From: Magnolia sinica
Taxonomy: Eukaryota > Streptophyta > Magnoliopsida > Magnoliales > Magnoliaceae
Assembly: GCF_029962835.1 (NCBI RefSeq)
Contig: NC_080575.1
Span: 41,144,336-41,208,335 of the forward strand
Length of the DNA: 64,000 nt
Direction of reading: 5' to 3'
Each line of letters opens with the position of its first letter. Within the stretch, counting starts at the first letter, position 1. Both the position numbers and the translations under genes were made by a program. The notes beneath the pieces were generated by a model. That model ran no database searches. It saw only the letters and a list, made by a program, of their open reading frames with translations, and was not told where the DNA came from. Below, piece after piece: positions 58,240 through 64,000 of this stretch.

Positions 58240-60240
58240 TCTAATCTCAGTCTCGCGCTCCCAAGACGCCTCCTCAAAAGAATGATGACCCCACTGAACC
58301 TTTACTAAAGGAACGACCTTAGTCTGGAGGACCTGATCCTCCGATTAAGGATGTGAATCGGCTGTTCAATATAGGAAGCATCCTCACGGACCTCAAGAGG
58401 CTACCAATCAATCACGGGAATGGTGTCTGACCGATATTTCCGCAACATCGAAACATGAAAAATGTAGTGGATGCCAGACAACTCACAAGGTAAGGCAAGC
58501 CTATAGGCCACGGCGCCAATGTGCCCAGTGATCTCGAAAGGTCCAATAAATCTTGACAAGCTTGTCCTTCGCTCCAAATCGAACCACACCCTTCATGGGC
58601 GGGACCTTGAGATTCACTGTCCCCAACAGTGAACTCCAAGGGACAATGTCGACGATCAGCAAAACTCTTCTGTCTACTATAAGCTGTGCGCATCCTCTGC
58701 CTGATAATGTCAATAACCTCTAACATCTACTACACAAGCTCGAGGCCTAGGAGACGATGCTCTCCAACCTCGACCCAACAACTGGGGGATCTACATGGCC
58801 TGCCATACAAAGCCTCGAAGGGAGACATACCAATAGCCGCCTGATAGCTGTTATTATACGCAAACTCAGCCAGGTGTAAATGCTCATTGCAACTACTCGA
58901 GAAGTCAATCGCGCAAGCTCTGAGCATATCCTCAAGAATCTGGTTGACTCTCTCGGTCTACCCATCGGTCTGCGAATGATACGTGGTGCTGAACTGCAAG
59001 GTAGACCCCATGGCCTTCTGGAAGCTCTTCCAAAACTGAGATGTGAACCTCGGGTCTCGGTCGAAAATGATCGAGACTAGAACACCGTGCAATCCATGAT
59101 CTCATCAACAAATAGCTTGGCAAGCTGGTCCAAATGCCAAGTTATACAAATCGCAAGAAAATGTGCCAACTTAGTCAGTCGATCCACGACAACCCAGATG
59201 GCGTCATGACCGCGTTGAGTCCTCGACAAGCCTATGATAAAATCGGTGGATACGTGTTCCCACATCCACGTCAGGACGCTCAACGACTGCAATGGACTTG
59301 AGAGTCTCTGATGATCGGCCTTGATACGCTGGCATGTGTCACACTCGGCCACAAAACTGGCTATCTAGTGCTTCATCCCTACCCAAAAATACTGATGCCT
59401 CATATTATGATACATCTTCATCGAGACAAGGTGGATAGAAAACTGTGATCGATGTGCCTCAGTCATAAGATCTCTACGTAACTCTAAAACATCCGCGACA
59501 CACAACCGACCTCTAAAGCAAAATCCACCATTAGAACCAATCTGTCTGACTCTCAGATACTGCCTTTACCCAATAACTCTGCAACGACTCATCTACCTGA
59601 TGAGCCTTAATCACCTTTATGACAAGAGAGGATTAAATTGACAGGCTTGATAACTACACAATAGAAGATTGCAAGCCAAACTCGAAGTCAAACGCTGACA
59701 CATCCTCGAGCATCTTCCACTCCTGAATCATCATGTGCGCCACTAGGCCTTGTGGCTCACGGATAAGGGCATCCGCCACCATGTTCGCCTTACCTGGGTG
59801 GTACTGAATATCAAAATCAGAATCCTTCAGGAGCTCCATCCAACGTCTTTGCCTCATGTTCAGCGCGTACTAAGAGAATAAATACTTCAGGCTCTTATGG
59901 TCAGAGAAGAGCTCGAACCTGACCTCATAGAGATAGTGCCTCCACACCTTTAGTGCGAAGACAACTGTTACCAGCTCCAAATCATGCATGGGGTGTAGTT
60001 CAGCTCATGAACCTTGAGCTGGTGAGATGCATAAGCCACTGATTTCCCGTGCTGCATCAGGACAACACGCAAACTAACTCACAAAGTATCGGTAAATACA
60101 ACAAAGCCATCACTCCCAGAGAGAAGAGTGAGGACAGGAGTGGATGTGAGGCGGTCCTTCAGCTCCATGAATACTCGCTCATAGGTGTCACACCACACAA
60201 ACTATGCTCCCTTCTGTAAGTGCTATAGTTTATATCCCTG
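58240..60240 (-). pseudogene. Family-L chromovirus pol remnant (RNase H, integrase, chromodomain)
   Basis: Minus-strand order from the right: RT/RNase H junction (GA.FVWCDT.ERVF near 60200), then RNase H end ([32 protein letters not shown] at 59654-59857). The zinc finger CDTCQRIKADHQ follows, then integrase [37 protein letters not shown] and YNNSYQAAIGMSPFEALYGR. Next are RFIGPFEI, HVSMLRKY and a degenerate chromodomain (HILNRRI, frameshift). Stops and shifts occur near 58935, 58735, 58590 and 59080, so it is dead. Overall plan and tail match Tekay-type chromoviruses. It is cut at about 60240 by a copia element. Confidence 0.88.
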
Positions 60241-60696
60241 TCTGTTGTCAAATTTGTGATGACAAAATCACTGTTATGTTATATATAACTTGCTTAAGTG
60301 AAGCTCTTTCAAGGATCAACATTCATGAACAAGCTAAGCTCACAACAAGCAAAGCTTACAAGTACAAGGATCAATCTTGAATGAAAGAACTACTCACAAG
60401 ACAAGACTCAAGATCTTGAATGAAAGAACTGCTCACAAGACAAGACTCAAGCTGCAAGACTTCAAGAAGAGTTCAAAGCAGTTTGTACACTTTCAAGATT
60501 GAGCTACATCAAGGTTTAAGCTACATCAAGGTTTAATCTACATCAAGGTTACAAAGCTCATACTTCAAGGACACAAGTTCCGAATGTTTCAATGTCCATA
60601 CTTCTTGGTTGAAGTTTGATTGACCATAGGTTGACCTTAGAAGTAGGTCATTTTGGATACATAAGTCGAATGTTATTTGACATGTGATTGGTCTGT

Positions 60697-61062
60697 TCTT
60701 CGACTAGTCCTAGGCCTTCTTCGACTAGTCCTAGACTTGCTTCGACCAGTCTAAGATAATCTTTGACTAGTCGTGAGTTTGTTACAAATTCCGGATAAAA
60801 TCTGTTAGCCTTCGACTAGTCCAGGAATCTGTTCGACCAGTCGTAGGAACAGTGTCGACTGTTCTTCGACCAGTCGTACAATCTTCGACTCGAAGTCCAG
60901 CGAAGATTTGCAGGACCTACGACCAGTCGAAGGAAACCTACGACCAGTCGTAGGAAAGCTTCGACCAGTCGTAGAACGGTCAGAGCATATCCCGCCGGAT
61001 TTTTCAAATATCTGTTAGTGCTTCGACTAGTCGAAGAGCACTCTAGACCAGTCGAAGACCCG
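60697..61062 (+). promoter_or_regulatory. Cluster of palindromic CGACYAGTCG motifs upstream of the LTR TATA box
   Basis: Twelve to fourteen copies of TTCGACYAGTCGWAG-like sites lie in about 365 bases. One, CTTCGACTAGTCGAAG at 61021-61036, is a perfect 16-bp palindrome. The last copy ends about 12 bases before TATAAATA. The minus-strand LTR at 11232-12838 has the same arrangement. It is probably a U3 enhancer; no factor can be named. Confidence 0.6.
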
Positions 61063-61073
61063 ATCTTCTCACC

Positions 61074-61081
61074 TATAAATA
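61074..61081 (+). promoter_or_regulatory. TATA box of the copia LTR
   Basis: TATAAATA, followed by GTGTACAAATCTCAG; position mid-LTR as expected for the U3/R boundary. Confidence 0.65.
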
Positions 61082-62261
61082 GTGTACAAATCTCAGAAGA
61101 AATCATCGATTTAATTAAAGTATTCAAGCCAATCTTCGTCGAACTTCTGAGAGATAATTCTGTGCTCCATCTAAGCTAAGTGTGCTTATTTAATATTCTC
61201 TTTCCTTAGCTTTATTTAATTGATTTTGTTTCTACTATTCCAATCTGATTTGATAAGAGGAATTGTTATTCCCTTTCTTTGGAATCAAAATCAATTAAGG
61301 CAAGCCCTATTTGGTTTAATTTAAAATCTATTAGAATTAGAACCATTGTAATCAAGTACTGGACATTGAACTTGGACATTCAATCATCTACTTTGATTTG
61401 GTTCTACCGGACTGCTACAACGAAGGAGATATTCAGGTATTTTACATATTGTAAATTCCTTTCTATTATTTTGGTTTCTTTCAAGATTTGCCAGAAAAAT
61501 CTTGTTATATTGGTTATCCGAGGAGAGCCAGAAAACTCGTATGGGGTTTTTTTAATTGTGTAAGCCCACATACAAAGACACAATTGTAAGGTTTTGGGTG
61601 AACCTGGGAAAACCTATCTTTAGTGAACGCTAATATCCCCTGTGTGAGGATATTAGGAGTGGAGTAGCATTTTGTGTGGCTGTTGTATAACAGTTGGTGA
61701 ACACACAGGCTAACCACTATAAACCCTTGTGTTGTGGTTGATTGTTTTATTCTTCTAATTTTTTTATTCTTCTTTTGTGGGATGTATGTATGGTGGTGAA
61801 TGTTGTAATCATTTAATTCAAGCTTTGTGAGAATGTTGTAATAGTTTAGAATTTATTTTCTCTGCTATTCCTTTATCGCTTGATTTTCAATTTCATTTGA
61901 AAGTTGTTCCATCAAGGTTGCCCTGCCATTTTTATGGTGTATGGTTGTCCCTAGAACAATACATTTTTAATTACAAGTTATTTCAATTCAGTTTATATTT
62001 ATTATTGTATTCCTCTTCGATTTGAGACTTGATACAAAGACCTTTCTAGAAATAAGGTTGTCCTACCATAAACTCGTTTTTGGTGTAAGGTTGTCCTTAG
62101 AACAACGTTTGTATCAACCTCTCAAGATCTGAATTTTGAGGTCATTTTAATTTCGCATTGTGATTTACTTTGGCTATCATTTTCTTTATTATTTTGTTAT
62201 AAGTTTTTATTTGGCATTGTCCTATTCACCCCCTCTAGACATATAGCTTAGCCTTTTCAAG

Positions 62262-62273
62262 TGGTATCGAGCC
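62262..62273 (+). other. Primer binding site, initiator Met-tRNA type
   Basis: TGGTATCGAGCC, close to the canonical TGGTATCAGAGC, two bases after the LTR end. Confidence 0.85.
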
Positions 62274-62330
62274 TAATAGCTCCTTTTATTCTTGGATTTA
62301 ATTCTGAGCTAACGATTTAAGCTATTTAAG

Positions 62331-63917
62331 ATGTCAAATTTTGATAGCCTTTCACCACAAGGCCTCCACCCTTTGATGGCTCCAACTATGCCTATTGGAA
62401 AGCCAGAATGAGGATCTTCCTCAAATCAATGGATGAAAATGTGTGGCAAGCCACAGTGATTGAATGGAATCCTCCTATCATGGAAGTTACTGGGGTTGAT
62501 GGTTCAAAGTCTATGAAAACCACACCATATTACCAATGGACCACCCTTTAGAAAAGTGAGAGTAGTGCAAATGCTAAAGCACTAAATGCAATTACTTGCG
62601 CACTATCACCGGATGAGTTCAAAAGAATCATTTCCTGTGATACTGCAAAGCAAGCTTGGGATATATTAGAAATGACACACGAGGGTACTACAATTGTCAA
62701 AAATCTAAAGTCCAACTCCTCACAACCAGATTTGAAGAAATTCATATGGAGGAAAATGAAATGTTTATGGACTTTTACACTAGATTGAATGACATTGTAA
62801 ACTCAATGTGGGGTCTTGGCGATAAAATCTCAGAAAGTAAAGTGTGTGCAAAAATACTACGCTCACTTCCTGAACGGTTCAATTCTAAAGTAACCGCGAT
62901 CCAGGAACTTCGTGATACGGATAATATGAGGGTAGAAGAACTAGTTGGTTCACTACAAACCTACGAGTTAAACTTTAAAGCTCCTAAAGGAAAATCTATC
63001 GCACTAAAATCTTCTAAATGTAATTCAGAAGAAAATTCTGATTCAGAAGATGATATGGCTCTTTTAGCTAAAAAATTTTACAAGATTTTCAAAAGCAAGA
63101 AAAGGGTTGATTTTCAAAAATCAAATAACAAAAAGAAGTTTAGACCCAAATCTCGAAAATCTTTGAAAGATAGTCAATGTTACAACTGTCTAGAATATGG
63201 GTACTTAGCAATAGATGTCCTAAAAGGGACAAACCCAAGAAGAAGGGTATGTTGGCTACATGGGATGAATCATCTGATTTTGAAGGTTCTCTGAATTAGA
63301 AGATTCTCAAACCGAGTCGCAATGAGGTTAAAGCTCTTATGACTCTAGCCAAATTCACATTTTCAGATAATGACTCTACAAGTGAAGAAAATCTGAATAG
63401 TGAATGTGAAAATGAAGATGATCTTCAAGACGCTTACAATGCCCTATATAAGGAAAGTTGTAAAATTGCTGTCAAACTTAAACTTCAAAAAGAAAAGTTT
63501 TCTAAACTCAAAAATTGTTTTGAATTACTTGTCTTAGAAAAATCACAAATTTCAGATTGTTTTGAAAAATCAAAATGTGATTTGGAATTCAAAAACTCAC
63601 TAATTGTTGATTTAAAATCTGAAATTGAGAATCTTAAAACAGAAGTATCTTCTCTTCTGAGTTTAAAGGACACATGGAAATATGCCCAAGGTGATCCAAA
63701 GTTAGAGAAACTTTTATCCGGATTAAGAAAATGTGACGATCGATCCGGGTTGGGCTATGATAAAAATTTACCTCCTAAACAAAAGTATATTCCTCCTATG
63801 TTTGTTAAAGGAGAGTCCTCAAACTCAAAAGGGAAAAGTACTTATCAAGATTTTTCTAAAAATTCAAAAACTTTTCAAAAACTTAGAAGCAGCCATGTCA
63901 ATTTTAATCAAAAATGA
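62331..63917 (+). pseudogene. copia gag (Sirevirus-like)
   Basis: It starts MSNFDSLSP at 62331. After a one-base frameshift around 62360 the frame reads RPPPFDGSNYAYWKARMRIF and LKSMDENVWQA, the UBN2-type gag start, with a stop near 62549. A second frameshift leads into 62656-63294 (QLLTTRFEEIHMEENE, FYTRLNDIVNSMWGLGD, KILRSLPERFNSKV). The zinc knuckle CYNCLEYGYLAID lacks its histidine and last cysteine. The last frame, 63339-63917, is a long acidic/Lys-rich coiled coil ending near SGLGYDKNLPP and PPMFVKGESS, a layout I associate with Sireviruses. Not functional as it stands; protease and pol would follow beyond the window. Confidence 0.85.
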
Positions 63918-64000
63918 AATCCACTAGCTAAAAAGATAGTTGATTTACTTAAGGAGCTCTTAAAATCTAACTCTATAGGTCATTCCTACAAATATACACA

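Larger units (their letters stand above)
60243..62259 (+). mobile_element. 5' LTR of a Sirevirus-like copia element (about 2.0 kb)
   Basis: The start is set at TGTTGTCAAATTTGTGATGAC (60243), where chromovirus pol reading is lost; it could be up to 30 bases earlier. The end CACCCCCTCTAGACATATAG...CCTTTTCA (62259) is the usual copia LTR end and precedes a PBS. It includes a dense CGACYAGTCG motif group (60697-61062) and a TATAAATA box at 61074-61081. Confidence 0.75.

Noticed and set aside
1..64000. tRNA, rRNA or snoRNA genes
   Set aside because: I looked for conserved A/B boxes and rRNA blocks while reading; only PBS sequences complementary to tRNA ends were found. A tRNAscan run could still find one I missed.

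Overview
The window is nuclear DNA of a flowering plant. It has one 12-exon plant gene with GT-AG introns, AT-rich introns carrying (GA)n and (TA)n tracts, and many plant-type LTR retrotransposons, MITEs and a hAT element. A motif family resembling TGGGCCCCACCATGATGTAT recurs all over the window. From memory such repeats are common in magnoliid genomes, so a magnoliid is my guess; the sequence alone does not prove it.

The only host gene I can support is an AFC/CLK-type (LAMMER) protein kinase at 38244-44909, plus strand, 12 coding exons, 433 codons, apparently intact.

Everything else is mostly nested mobile DNA. Left part (1-10971): a plus-strand Tekay-like Ty3 chromovirus (pol 3' end plus a 3.08 kb LTR to 5018) sits in the gag region of a minus-strand Tat-like Ty3 element (PBS 6651-6667, LTR 6671-8863). 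That element in turn interrupts a plus-strand copia element (RNase H remnant about 8999-9479, 3' LTR from 10114). Next is a minus-strand copia LTR (11232-12838).

Middle-left (12839-34286): a long chromovirus-type LTR ('family L'), missing its 5' end, is split by a complete plus-strand Athila element (13923-29183, exact TSD CCTAC) and by a 1.4 kb hAT element (29450-30886, exact 8-bp TSD). The Athila element is itself split by a rearranged minus-strand Tekay-like element (21786 to about 27415). That element keeps gag, a PBS, and an extra degenerate ORF between PBS and gag.

Upstream of the kinase (34287-38000) are microsatellites and a stack of foldback MITEs, two of them with exact 9-bp TSDs (Mutator-like). 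Downstream are a minisatellite (46320-46870), an AT-rich stretch with no recognisable gene, and a minus-strand copia pol remnant (49138-50247). A second family-L LTR (50248-54055) is invaded by a minus-strand family-L element (LTR 54056-58063, pol to about 60240). That element is invaded by a plus-strand Sirevirus-like copia element (LTR about 60243-62259, gag to the window end).

The retroelement coding regions I could read carry stops or frameshifts and look inactive. The kinase gene would act on its own in phosphorylation of SR splicing factors. Retroelement and LTR assignments rest on recognised motifs, not database searches.
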